A stretch of DNA of 40,754 nt, from the IMG/VR virus record IMGVR_UViG_3300048026_000224, positions 1 through 40,754 of that record; one strand, written 5' to 3'. The notes under the pieces are model-generated. The model did not search any database. It saw only the letters and a program-made list of their open reading frames with translations, and was not told where the DNA came from. The translations under genes were made by a program, and so were the position numbers. Shown piece by piece: positions 30,401-38,522 of the stretch; the first letter of the stretch is position 1, and every line of letters begins with the position of its first letter. Origin of the DNA: a virus.

Positions 30401-32245
30401 AAGACCGTACGCGATTCCGCCTAGTGCTCCTATAAACTCTCCCATCATAGGATCGCCACCGTAGATTTCAAAGGCTTGATTGGCTGTTGCAGCACCAATT
30501 ATAACGTAGGCATCTTGGACGTTCGACTCTCTGATAAATTTAGGTGTTTCAGACCTCACCACAGTCTTTCGGAGGTCTGCCTTTGTAACCTCAATTTTTC
30601 TAGCTACTTCATCCAAACGTCTTGCTTCATCTGGGTTCAAGTCCCTGCCTGCTAGTTTTGCACGATTGATAATACCATTCTTCTGATTGTGCAGGTTTTT
30701 GTAGTACTGAGACATGTTACGCACTTCGATGCGATTAGATGCAATCTGTGCCGCATCTGTTAGTTCCATACCGTTCTTGAACCGACTAGATGTACGGATA
30801 CCGTTGACTGATGCGTATATCTTTGCTGGGATGTTTAGTGGCGTAGAGCCAAGAAGCTTGATATCCTTTGCTTTGGTTAAATCAACGGGAAAGCTGTACG
30901 TCCCAATACCGACGTTAACAGTATTCTTTCTCATTTTTTGAAACGCTACGATTAACTCTTCCTCGTTTGCATCAGGAAACTTCTTGCGATACCGTGCTTC
31001 GAAATCACCGAAGTATTCCATCTCCTTTTTACCAGCCTGTACCTTTCTCAAGGTAGCAAGCTTGGTAGGTCCGGCTACCTCGATTGCAGTCGCTGCAGCT
31101 TGGGTTCCAAAGCCGGAAAACCGACGTGAAATAGATTCCGCTACGTGGTATGGCACATCCAAGTTTAACTGCGTGTATCTGTCCTGAATCAAAGCAGGCA
31201 TACTAGGAATGAAGGTGCTCAACCACTTCTCACGATCAGTTGAGTCTGATAGGTTGTAGTCACCGACTTTCAAGCCCTCTGATAGTGCTCCGAAGGCTTC
31301 GCCTACGAGGTATGCTCCAGCCATGAGAGGAAATTTAGCAACTTCATTGGTGATACCGACGAGTTTGGACGGATCACCAAAACCGACTCCCCCGAACTGA
31401 GGAAGGTTTACGCTGTGTAAGATGATGCCTGCACGAGTACGTTGACTTTTCACACCTTGATTGATAAGGAAGTTATCGAACTGTTTGGCAAAGATAGCAC
31501 GGTTAGTATCCGCATCGTAACCCATATTTAACATGTAGCGTGATCTAGCTTCGTCACTTACAAACGGAATACCGACGAGCTTCTTGTCGATGTCTTCCAA
31601 GACCTTTTCGTACTTTTCATCGTACACGGCGGTCATGTAGCGTATGTCAACCTCTTGCCTTGCGTCATCGTCAACGTAGTACCCTAGTTTTGTTCCTTGA
31701 ATTTCATCCACCAGTTTTTGACGTGCTTCGAGGGTATCTTCTCCTTCTAAAAAGGCACTGAAAGCAAACGTTTCAGGATTACCACTTTCAGTTAAGCGTT
31801 TAGTCGTTACGTAGTCGGCACTCATCAGGTCTTCATCAGCTAAGTCAGAATCTTTGACAGAAATGATTGGCGTTAGTAATTCGGGATTTTCGATTATGCG
31901 ACGACGCTTAGTGATGGCTTGTGCACCTAGAAATGGATCGCCATATTCTATCTCTACTTTCGATGGGTCCATAGTCAAGGCAGGCTCTGGGGAAAGATAC
32001 CTTCCCGATTTTCCAAGCATAGGCGGACGTTCAAACCCCTCTGGTCCGTAACCACCAAGCACATTCACGATGGGAAAATCCTCGACCACCCCTTCTGGAA
32101 GCTTTTTTCCAATGCCTGTTGCTTCTGTCTGCGTATTTGTCATGCTCATAGGACTCAACGCTGCAGCAGCAGGCGAAAGTATTGTTTCAGCGAGACCAAG
32201 CGTTGACTTGGGTAGCTTATCGAAAATAGAGTATCCTTCAGCCAT
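27407..32245 (-). CDS. Very large virion protein (1612 residues), probable ejection protein
   Basis: No catalytic domain recognised. The protein is mostly helical with long charged stretches, and a hydrophobic patch around residues 290-320 (KFPLMAGAYLVGEAFGAL). Size, position and helical nature resemble the internal virion proteins that T7-like phages eject to form a channel through the envelope (T7 gp16 is 1318 residues). It pairs with the 966-residue gene directly upstream (1 base gap). Evidence is positional and by size only. The window contains no obvious transglycosylase motif in it. Confidence 0.55.
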   Translation of the reverse strand: MAEGYSIFDKLPKSTLGLAETILSPAAAALSPMSMTNTQTEATGIGKKLPEGVVEDFPIVNVLGGYGPEGFERPPMLGKSGRYLSPEPALTMDPSKVEIEYGDPFLGAQAITKRRRIIENPELLTPIISVKDSDLADEDLMSADYVTTKRLTESGNPETFAFSAFLEGEDTLEARQKLVDEIQGTKLGYYVDDDARQEVDIRYMTAVYDEKYEKVLEDIDKKLVGIPFVSDEARSRYMLNMGYDADTNRAIFAKQFDNFLINQGVKSQRTRAGIILHSVNLPQFGGVGFGDPSKLVGITNEVAKFPLMAGAYLVGEAFGALSEGLKVGDYNLSDSTDREKWLSTFIPSMPALIQDRYTQLNLDVPYHVAESISRRFSGFGTQAAATAIEVAGPTKLATLRKVQAGKKEMEYFGDFEARYRKKFPDANEEELIVAFQKMRKNTVNVGIGTYSFPVDLTKAKDIKLLGSTPLNIPAKIYASVNGIRTSSRFKNGMELTDAAQIASNRIEVRNMSQYYKNLHNQKNGIINRAKLAGRDLNPDEARRLDEVARKIEVTKADLRKTVVRSETPKFIRESNVQDAYVIIGAATANQAFEIYGGDPMMGEFIGALGGIAYGLVKGGKDAKKLLKKFDLENITGKDLDLADLVLTNMKNFDPDFQEALRTRVKYFNGLKQELVAAGVNPEVLDRPVSRILGLSLLQTLEEGSAIDLHGPQVASFSPKTRALHTNLLTQQKFVSELRTVMQTLARTEGVDIEGNAIKKLYDTVEAAVTYADGTTAQLADDLEVIGRSYETSVKGMILGSDDIYDHLDEASATELSSALDSLTKHNISRINAGSVLAIQNEVVRTQDGIAGAIKDKATQIARILPTQGDVNKQVNKILPDGTIIRPGREPAKARDIQTSGDALAALLESRNVREREIAAAPFRQLDNALFRTADGSVVVGEATTDAGPVLDSMFDVLGTAEGTTLLLEMSGKTMSRSTSGKMFAFLDEAAGAFILDIAQRSGKDAVEIVDGALAAARQANDPATMKLINDRRIPRDLLVTQLLRKDLQSTGDDIGVLPISFQQAKEMSDALNQISFKTQDSTAKMRIDNVQNIAEGLMDSFEVQLETGQRVSVGQLFIALDPSDQVTRVDKVLPDGTKLSSTQTVLTEGKARWTEYKRRFYNDENVSNWLGWKNKDARLPTGVSSDYPLGIDYGKNAPVGWLDFNKIADMKDVDKTKFTRSLSETIGDADANGNYRIQLNSENGQATRAILEARSREWLTETVTSGKPIDFNDLRRKMNSLQDTFIAVTDEGTEVRLLDLDRVMTDVFPDFGKNSVDPEYFEAGMKKLQNASKGEKARVVREAKKIQQGISESKQFLRQYSQGVLDSGSVGSVLISGGVGRLNDLKKHLKSLKRSEEETNEIIKSLLVQEIDRKAFNPTGRYTIDPSDPTVMVPNVDLDIESLKQFMGFNDPSTAEVVREVLGDKTYDTYRSIISFTANEAAESAGRTNISGIPRKFSVESYISRFYAVNRGVVSFRYVGTEAVLQQMRQKNMSLLTAALTDPKVGSLLMEMIDTGKPLPMDKDRQLLELLVIATERFDNYRETAKDPVKVTSDFGHEFVYNPTMNYFGLSP

Positions 32246-32246
32246 G

Positions 32247-35147
32247 TTACGAACTCTGTCCCTTTTTCAAAGATTTAAGCAGTTGTTGATATGCTGGTGA
32301 ATTTTTGTCGATAGGATCACCCTCTTTTAGTTTTTCTCCTGCAGGCAAGTTTCTATTCATTAGCATAATAATTTGCCTATCAGACATACCTTTTACTTTA
32401 TCTTCCGCACTGAAGCCGGTTCCGCCCAACTGTGATCGTAGCTCATTAGCTGCAGACGCTGGGGTAATAACAACATCTGAAGTAGCAAGCATGTCGTCTG
32501 CAATAGCAATCGCAGCATTATCCAAGAAGTCAGTGCTACTCAAGTATTTTGCACGGATTCTGATATCATCTAGCATGTCCTTTGCTGCCATGAGGGATGC
32601 TCGTTGTGCGTCGGGGCTGTCGAATGCTCCCTGACGTAAGGCAGACAGGATCAACTGAACGTCTTGGTCAGAAATGGTTCTTCCGCCTGTTCCACCCTGA
32701 ATAGCAGCAGATAACTCGTAAGCAAGGACAGTGATGTGGAAGTTACGAGTAGCAAGCATACGTTTTTTCATATCATCACCTGCCGCTTGCATTTGTGCAG
32801 TAACCTTTTTGGCATCTTGGATTAGCAACTGTCGTGCAGACTCTGTTATGTTTATGTCGTTATCAGTAGATCCTTTAGCTATAATAGAATCAATCAAAGA
32901 TTCAGCAGCAGTATCCAAGTCTGCTCCAACTGCACCACCAGAGAGTTTACTCAAAAACTGTGCGCCTCTTTCACCAAATTCTCTAGCTAAGTACTGCAAG
33001 CCATCTATTGTCAAATCAAAGTTGGCTACGGCAGTAGACCCTAGAGGTGCACCGGTGCTGGAATCAAAGTAGGAACCTAGCGCAGACTTAGCAGCCCTTG
33101 TGCCTCTGACAGCAGAGTCTTTTTGCGTACGAAATGCGTAACGTCTTTGCTTTCCCTGTGCGCTTCCGTCAAGTCCGTATTGTCGAGCCAAAAGGTTTTG
33201 AGCTTCAACTCCCGCTACGCTGATTAAGCCTCGAACTGTCAACACACCGGCTTGTAAATCCCCGTTAACCATTTTAGCAAACTTGTTTGATATTCTCTGT
33301 CGAGTCTTTGAGTCGGCTGCAGCTAGAACACTACTGGTTGCGGGATCAGTAGAGTTTATCATTGCAAAGAATACGTCTAACTCACTAACGGGTGCGCGAG
33401 TATCACTACCAGCAGCAATAATGCTAGTTGACATGGACATCAACCCGTCTAACGGAAGTTGATTGTTAGCAGGTACAGGGCCATGACCATCCGGTCGTTG
33501 GACTAGATTGCCCACGGCATCCGTCTTATCTGCAATCAAGGCAGACAGTAAATCATTTGCTGTTTTTGGATTGTTTGTAGCAGCGAGAAGTCTAGGATAC
33601 AACGTGTTTTTAATAAACGGTGCGTACTTTTCTGATGCAACTTTTCCGTAGATTATATTAGCAAGAGAGTCGGTTTCGCCTTCTTTAATCACAGGCTCAA
33701 CTACTACAACAACCGCTCCATTGGGGTTTTCGGTAGACAAGGTTTGCTGGATACTTGCAGCCATGTCTGCATTTCCCTTCATATCCAAGCTCAAGAGGAA
33801 CTGCTCCATGCCTTTTACTTGTAACACATTTGCAAAACCTGCTCTAACCATCTGCTCTTTATGGGATAAAACTATACCTGATGGAAGATCGGATCTTAAT
33901 GCTTTCAAGTTTGGGTCGGTGTCTAAGCGTTGCTTGAATGTAGGTCCAAATTTTGATACGAACTCCGCAGCCTTACCCTCTGTACTGTTAATTTCGTTTA
34001 GGTTATCTATTACAGCACCGTTTAACGAATTTGCTTTTTCGAAAATGCTGTGAGAGTCTTTTGCCCCGATAATAGTGTCTGTCCCTAGTGTTATATAGTT
34101 TGAATACTTGGACAATTCCGCAGCCCGTGCAGTAGCGGCAGTATCTTTGGGAGTTCTTGACGTTGAACCAGCAAGAGCCTTAACCGACTTTCCGTCTGGG
34201 CTGATTTCTACGCGAGTTTCTCTGACTGCGTTTTTTCTGTCTGCGTCTGTAAAATCAGAGTCTGTACTGAGTTTTGTAGAGCCATCTTCCATCTCGTATT
34301 GTATTGCGGAAGAAACACTTGCCGATCTCAAGGGTTGACTTACAAGCCGGTCACCAACAAATTTTCCTTGCTGAATGTCAGAGCTATCATACCCATTATC
34401 TATAAACGATTGTTCGTTTTTTCGTCTGAGGGTCATTCCGTTATCTAGGGTAACAAAATAATAGTCTTCTCCCGGAGTTTTTCCCGGCTCTTCGTAGTTT
34501 TGTTCAGACTGGCTAACCAACTGCCCGTTTTCATATTTTTTCATAACGTGACGAATCGGATCGCCAGTTTTTTTGTTTATTTCAATTGCTTCTGCTTCGT
34601 CCGCTACCTTTTTTCCGCCGATGTAAAACTCATCCTTGTTGGTGATTTTTGCCGGACCTTTCATAGCTTTTATAAAACCTGTGTCGAATGGCATGAGTTT
34701 TCCATCAACAACATTACCCACGACAGGATGAAGTTTGTCAATGTCTGTCATGCCATAGCGCGGACCGTAGATATTTCGCAACTGTGATTCGGGAACAGGT
34801 GAACCGTTGTAGTTACGAAGGTTTTCAATCTTGGATTCGCCTGTGTAAGCTTGCCAACCATTTTTGATTGTTCCTGTTTTTACTACTTTTGCACCCTTTG
34901 GAAGCATTCGAGGGCTTCCTATCATGTGCTCTCCCCACACACCGTCTGGAGTCTTGTATATCAAGCGAGGAGCATTTTCGTCACGACGTACCCGCTCTGC
35001 TTCTGCAGCTTCACGTACTTTTTCTGCAGCAGCAGCTTGGTCTAGGGCAATTTGTTTTGCTTCCTCTTTACGGAGCTTGGTTTCGTCCTTGTCTTTCTTG
35101 TACATTGCGCTTCCGGCAAGCAGCAACAGTTTTCCAAAGTCTGCCAT
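32247..35147 (-). CDS. Large virion protein (966 residues)
   Basis: The N-terminus has a short hydrophobic start (MADFGKLLLLAGSAMYKK) and a long Glu/Lys/Ala helix, then repeated beta-like segments (YKTPDGVWGEHMIGS; YYFVTLDNGMTLRRKNEQS), and the last 500 residues are helical. No family recognised. It may be an internal or tail protein acting with the 1612-residue neighbour. ATG 35147 shares a base with the preceding stop. Confidence 0.5.
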   Translation of the reverse strand: MADFGKLLLLAGSAMYKKDKDETKLRKEEAKQIALDQAAAAEKVREAAEAERVRRDENAPRLIYKTPDGVWGEHMIGSPRMLPKGAKVVKTGTIKNGWQAYTGESKIENLRNYNGSPVPESQLRNIYGPRYGMTDIDKLHPVVGNVVDGKLMPFDTGFIKAMKGPAKITNKDEFYIGGKKVADEAEAIEINKKTGDPIRHVMKKYENGQLVSQSEQNYEEPGKTPGEDYYFVTLDNGMTLRRKNEQSFIDNGYDSSDIQQGKFVGDRLVSQPLRSASVSSAIQYEMEDGSTKLSTDSDFTDADRKNAVRETRVEISPDGKSVKALAGSTSRTPKDTAATARAAELSKYSNYITLGTDTIIGAKDSHSIFEKANSLNGAVIDNLNEINSTEGKAAEFVSKFGPTFKQRLDTDPNLKALRSDLPSGIVLSHKEQMVRAGFANVLQVKGMEQFLLSLDMKGNADMAASIQQTLSTENPNGAVVVVVEPVIKEGETDSLANIIYGKVASEKYAPFIKNTLYPRLLAATNNPKTANDLLSALIADKTDAVGNLVQRPDGHGPVPANNQLPLDGLMSMSTSIIAAGSDTRAPVSELDVFFAMINSTDPATSSVLAAADSKTRQRISNKFAKMVNGDLQAGVLTVRGLISVAGVEAQNLLARQYGLDGSAQGKQRRYAFRTQKDSAVRGTRAAKSALGSYFDSSTGAPLGSTAVANFDLTIDGLQYLAREFGERGAQFLSKLSGGAVGADLDTAAESLIDSIIAKGSTDNDINITESARQLLIQDAKKVTAQMQAAGDDMKKRMLATRNFHITVLAYELSAAIQGGTGGRTISDQDVQLILSALRQGAFDSPDAQRASLMAAKDMLDDIRIRAKYLSSTDFLDNAAIAIADDMLATSDVVITPASAANELRSQLGGTGFSAEDKVKGMSDRQIIMLMNRNLPAGEKLKEGDPIDKNSPAYQQLLKSLKKGQSS

Positions 35148-35695
35148 TATTTTGACTCCTCAGTTGTTAAGAACGAAACCGACGCTTCTTTAGGCTGCTC
35201 GACTGGACCGTACGCACTTTCAATAAAGTCATCCGCTTCCATGCGCTGCTGTCTATTAATTTCTTCGTTCATTTTGAGGTACAACTCTGGGTTGCGTTGC
35301 TTTAGAATGTTAAAGAAGGCAACGTCATCTACCTCTTCTTCGTCTTCTTTTTCAACGAACATCTTCGGTTCGAAACCTTCTTCGAGAGCCATGTTGTACA
35401 AAAAGATACCGACTGCAGGCTTAATTAATTCTGCTACGTCAGGAGTGTAATATCCCTTCATAAATCCTTTGAATGATACCTGATTAACCAACTCTTCAAC
35501 GGTGATACCAGCAAGAAGCATCTTTAAGATTCCTTCCCGTTGTTGCGGGTTGTCATCGATTGCTTCTGTTACATAATCGACTGCATCGTCTGGATCTGCG
35601 TAGATAGGTGGTTGTTCCCAAGCCCACTTCCCCGGTTCGTCAGTCAGGGAGTGTCCCGGAGGTGCAGAAAGAGCGTTAATTTTATCAAAAGCCAT
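35147..35695 (-). CDS. Hypothetical acidic virion-cassette protein
   Basis: A 182-residue acidic protein from ATG 35695 (AGG nine bases upstream; an in-frame ATG at 35716 lies in the upstream gene). PPIYADPDDAVDYVTEAID, then helices (REGILKMLLAGITVEELVN), and a C-terminal charged coil (KEDEEEVDDVAFFNILKQR). I recall proteins of this shape with long acidic stretches next to internal virion genes, but no family is named. The end shares a base with the 966-residue gene. Confidence 0.6.
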   Translation of the reverse strand: MAFDKINALSAPPGHSLTDEPGKWAWEQPPIYADPDDAVDYVTEAIDDNPQQREGILKMLLAGITVEELVNQVSFKGFMKGYYTPDVAELIKPAVGIFLYNMALEEGFEPKMFVEKEDEEEVDDVAFFNILKQRNPELYLKMNEEINRQQRMEADDFIESAYGPVEQPKEASVSFLTTEESK

Positions 35696-35699
35696 GTTT

Positions 35700-36308
35700 C
35701 TAACCTGTCCTTGCATCTTTACTATAGGAAGGAGTTCGTGTTGCAGTACGCTTCACGCTGACTCTACCTAATGTTGTACTTCCTGTTGATCTGGTTTGAG
35801 CAAGAATACGCTGGGGGATCTTGGTTGCTCGTACGTGCTGCGCTAGATAAGCTTGCATCTTCGGCGATTGCAAGGCGTTACCAACTCTTCCATTTTTACC
35901 TAGTGGTATCTGTCCAGCCTGTCCTGCTTGGAAGTTGGTATCTGATCTAATGGATCTAGCTTGGGTAGTCCTTTTTCCCGACGGCATCTGACCCGTGTCT
36001 CCGAACATATTCAGGAACGAGGCCGATGCCTGTTTAACGTTATCACTTGAAATGTTGTCTTGTAACCAGTCTGGAACATAGTCATCGTAGAATCCCTTAA
36101 CAGCGGAACCGATGGCGGTGTTTCCAAAGGGAGTAACACCAAAGTAATTCAATCCTTTTGCAGCTAGGTTGTCTCCTGTAAAATACGAGGTTTCTTCTCC
36201 GCCTGAGAATCCAAAGCCGCTATCTCCAAACAAGTATTCCCCAGCAACGTTCGCGCCAACCAAAGCAACGCCTGTCTTAAACCACTTCTGTTCCCAAAAT
36301 TTAGCCAT
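35700..36308 (-). CDS. Hypothetical virion-cassette protein
   Basis: A 202-residue protein, MAKFWEQKWFKTGVALVGAN, with a moderately hydrophobic N-terminal segment (TGVALVGANVAGEYLFG) and a basic, Thr/Arg/Ser-rich C-terminus (SVKRTATRTPSYSKDARTG). It may associate with membrane at entry. Not recognised. It lies between the 568-residue protein and the acidic 182-residue protein. Confidence 0.55.
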   Translation of the reverse strand: MAKFWEQKWFKTGVALVGANVAGEYLFGDSGFGFSGGEETSYFTGDNLAAKGLNYFGVTPFGNTAIGSAVKGFYDDYVPDWLQDNISSDNVKQASASFLNMFGDTGQMPSGKRTTQARSIRSDTNFQAGQAGQIPLGKNGRVGNALQSPKMQAYLAQHVRATKIPQRILAQTRSTGSTTLGRVSVKRTATRTPSYSKDARTG

Positions 36309-36322
36309 GAATTGTTACTTTC

Positions 36323-38029
36323 TTATCCAAATATGTTATCGATAATTTCACTTTTTAAATAGTCATCGTACTTGGTATCGTACATATCTTTATCTGCCGC
36401 AATTGCTGCTGCTTGCATAGCGGCGTTGTGCGCTCTATCCTTTGCGTTTTCAGACGCTTTCATGTTCCAAGACGCCTGATCTCGATACGCTTGCCAGATA
36501 TTGTTCATTGCATTTTGTTGAATACCAAGAAGGTTTAAGACATTTAGTCGGTTTGCTTCGTTTTTTGCGGCAGTGTTTGCAGTGTTTACCTGCCTGCGCC
36601 AGTTCACATTACTCTGATCAACTTGCATACGCATGTTTGCGTTGAACTGATCGCGGGTGGTTTGCATTTGGGCGTTGAACTCATCTACGGCAGTCTTTTG
36701 ACTTACGTTGAATTGTTCTAGGGAAGCTTTGCGATTCAAGGTAGCGTTGGTAATTGTAGCACCCAGTTCCGCAAAGAACATATCAACTTCGTTCTGTGAC
36801 TTTGCGTTGAATTGTTTTGCCGCGTTGTCTGCAGCAGCATCTGACATCAAGGCTGCAACCTTACTTTGAAATGTAATTACATTGGATTGTTGTTCATTAG
36901 AGAGATTTTGCAAATCCATAGACAAAAAGGTCTTGGCGTTTTGTGATGCAGCTTGCTGTCTATTGTTTAGGTTTGCCATATCCATAGCAGCGTAGGCCGC
37001 AGCATTTTGTAAAGCAGCCTGTTGCTCGTTGTTTAGGTTTTGAAGCTGAATAGTTGCATACTTACTTGCATCATTTGCCGCAATTGGAATTCCAGACTCC
37101 ATAACAGACTGAACCATAGCTGCAGCAGCCATAGAACTCGACCCCAACCCCCGTTGTGCCATCAGGGATGACACGGCTCGTACTTGTGGAGCAGCCCAAG
37201 CAGGAAGAGGCTTACCATCCTCGATGGTTGCCATGAGTTGGGCCATTTGGAACTGAGTAGTTGCTCTAGGGTCTAGGTCTGCAGTCGCAGCCTTTGCCAG
37301 ACTGTCAGGAGAAACCGACCCCTGTTGAGCCTGCATCAGGGCGTTATTAGATACTGTTCCCTGCGCAGCTTGTGCAGCACCTACCTTGTCTGCAGTAGTG
37401 GTTGGTAGATACCCCGCTGCAGGACCAGTTGCTGTAGGAGCAGTCTGATCGTATGCTGCTACATCAATTTCTTTAGGTGCGTCAACGGTAGGGGCATAAA
37501 TTTGTTTGCCCGTTGTATCTATAGTTTCTCCCGCCTCAACTTTTTTGTCAACGGGTTTAAACGTCAGTTCGTCATCAAGCTTCTTTTGTTCAGCTTGATC
37601 GAGCATCTTTTTCCTAATTTTTTCTTCGTCAGTGTCTGCCACGTTCGTGTCACTCCCTGTGTCGCCACCGTCTCCTGTGTCGCCACCGTCTCCTGTGTCG
37701 CCACCGTCTCCTGTGTCGCCACCGTCTCCAGTGTCATCGTCACCGCTATCCGGCGGCAGATCTTTTGTTTCATCGTCATCCGGCGGCGGTGAGGATGGTG
37801 GACTTGGATTAACGGGTCGATAAAAATTCGGGCCATCACCGTCATAAACATTAGGATTAGAGTAGGAGGCATCGTCACCATACTCAAACGCAGGTATACC
37901 CATTGGACCCGGTTTACCTGAACCGCCATGTGCCTTTAGCAACTTAGCTTCTTCCGGCGTAATGTAGGCAAGAATATGGTCCTGTCCTTTAATTACCGTC
38001 TTACGAGGTGGTGATTTTCTGCTTGCCAT
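36323..38029 (-). CDS. Long helical virion protein with low-complexity N-terminus
   Basis: A 568-residue protein. Residues about 35-60 (HGGSGKPGPMGIPAFEYGDD) are a motif I recall in marine phage structural proteins. A Pro/Asp/Gly region with TGDGGD repeats follows (residues about 100-125). From about residue 320 on come repeated helical units containing QNLNNEQQAALQNAAAYAAM, then LNNRQQAASQNAKTF, then LSNEQQSNVITFQSK, and later NVSQKTAVDEFNAQMQ-like Asn/Gln repeats, suggesting a long coiled coil. The ATG follows AGGA. Probably a tail or internal rod protein. Confidence 0.6.
   Translation of the reverse strand: MASRKSPPRKTVIKGQDHILAYITPEEAKLLKAHGGSGKPGPMGIPAFEYGDDASYSNPNVYDGDGPNFYRPVNPSPPSSPPPDDDETKDLPPDSGDDDTGDGGDTGDGGDTGDGGDTGDGGDTGSDTNVADTDEEKIRKKMLDQAEQKKLDDELTFKPVDKKVEAGETIDTTGKQIYAPTVDAPKEIDVAAYDQTAPTATGPAAGYLPTTTADKVGAAQAAQGTVSNNALMQAQQGSVSPDSLAKAATADLDPRATTQFQMAQLMATIEDGKPLPAWAAPQVRAVSSLMAQRGLGSSSMAAAAMVQSVMESGIPIAANDASKYATIQLQNLNNEQQAALQNAAAYAAMDMANLNNRQQAASQNAKTFLSMDLQNLSNEQQSNVITFQSKVAALMSDAAADNAAKQFNAKSQNEVDMFFAELGATITNATLNRKASLEQFNVSQKTAVDEFNAQMQTTRDQFNANMRMQVDQSNVNWRRQVNTANTAAKNEANRLNVLNLLGIQQNAMNNIWQAYRDQASWNMKASENAKDRAHNAAMQAAAIAADKDMYDTKYDDYLKSEIIDNIFG
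37658..37729. repeat. Four tandem copies of an 18-bp repeat
   Basis: The unit TGTGTCGCCACCGTCTCC is repeated four times without change and encodes a six-residue unit (TGDGGD) in the 568-residue protein. Exact repeats suggest recent expansion and possible length variation. Confidence 0.85.
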
Positions 38030-38032
38030 ATC

Positions 38033-38257
38033 CTAGTCCCTCTGCAACACTCTATCTAACTTATCCTCAACACGATGCAACGCTTCCATAACCTGACGTA
38101 CATCGCTGCGAACATCTTCACGGGTTGCGTATTCTTCCCGCGTTTTGTTCAAGAGGATTTCTAGTCGCTTCTGTTCGCGGGTCATACCACTAGCCCACCA
38201 CGCACCACCAGCCACGATTAAGGCCAAAAGCATATCTATGAGGCTGGTCATATCCAC
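38033..38257 (-). CDS. Small membrane protein with coiled coil, holin- or spanin-like
   Basis: A 74-residue protein from GTG 38257 (AGGGG seven bases upstream; ATG 38251 is an alternative). Residues about 6-20 (LIDMLLALIVAGGAWWASGM) form one membrane segment, followed by a charged coil (REQKRLEILLNKTREE; VRQVMEALHRVEDKLDRV). The shape fits small phage membrane proteins of lysis cassettes, but the class is uncertain. It lies between the 80-residue gene and the 568-residue gene. Confidence 0.5.
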   Translation of the reverse strand: MDMTSLIDMLLALIVAGGAWWASGMTREQKRLEILLNKTREEYATREDVRSDVRQVMEALHRVEDKLDRVLQRD

Positions 38258-38267
38258 TGGTCAACCC

Positions 38268-38510
38268 CTACGCTGTGTAGGAGTTGCCAGCCGTGATTGC
38301 GGCGTTGGCTGCTGTCATGTCTTCTGTAGTCCAGAAGTCTTTAGCAACCATGATTTCCAGATGCTCAACATTCCTGTTTACACAGTCCTGCTTATCTGCT
38401 GCTTCATCGTCTGCCATAGCTGTGCCAGCAATAATAGCATCGATGAGGTCAACGCTGTGACCCATTGCTGTGTAGTGCTGTGCGATTTGTTCTGCTGTTA
38501 GTTCGTCCAT
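38268..38510 (-). CDS. Small acidic protein next to tail fibre
   Basis: An 80-residue acidic protein, MDELTAEQIAQHYTAMGHSV, with Ala/Asp-rich helices. AGGAG lies eight bases before ATG 38510, and the tail fibre gene ends 12 bases upstream. Small helical proteins beside fibre genes are often chaperones or fibre attachment factors; here it is inference from position. Confidence 0.55.
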   Translation of the reverse strand: MDELTAEQIAQHYTAMGHSVDLIDAIIAGTAMADDEAADKQDCVNRNVEHLEIMVAKDFWTTEDMTAANAAITAGNSYTA

Positions 38511-38522
38511 TTTAATACTCCT

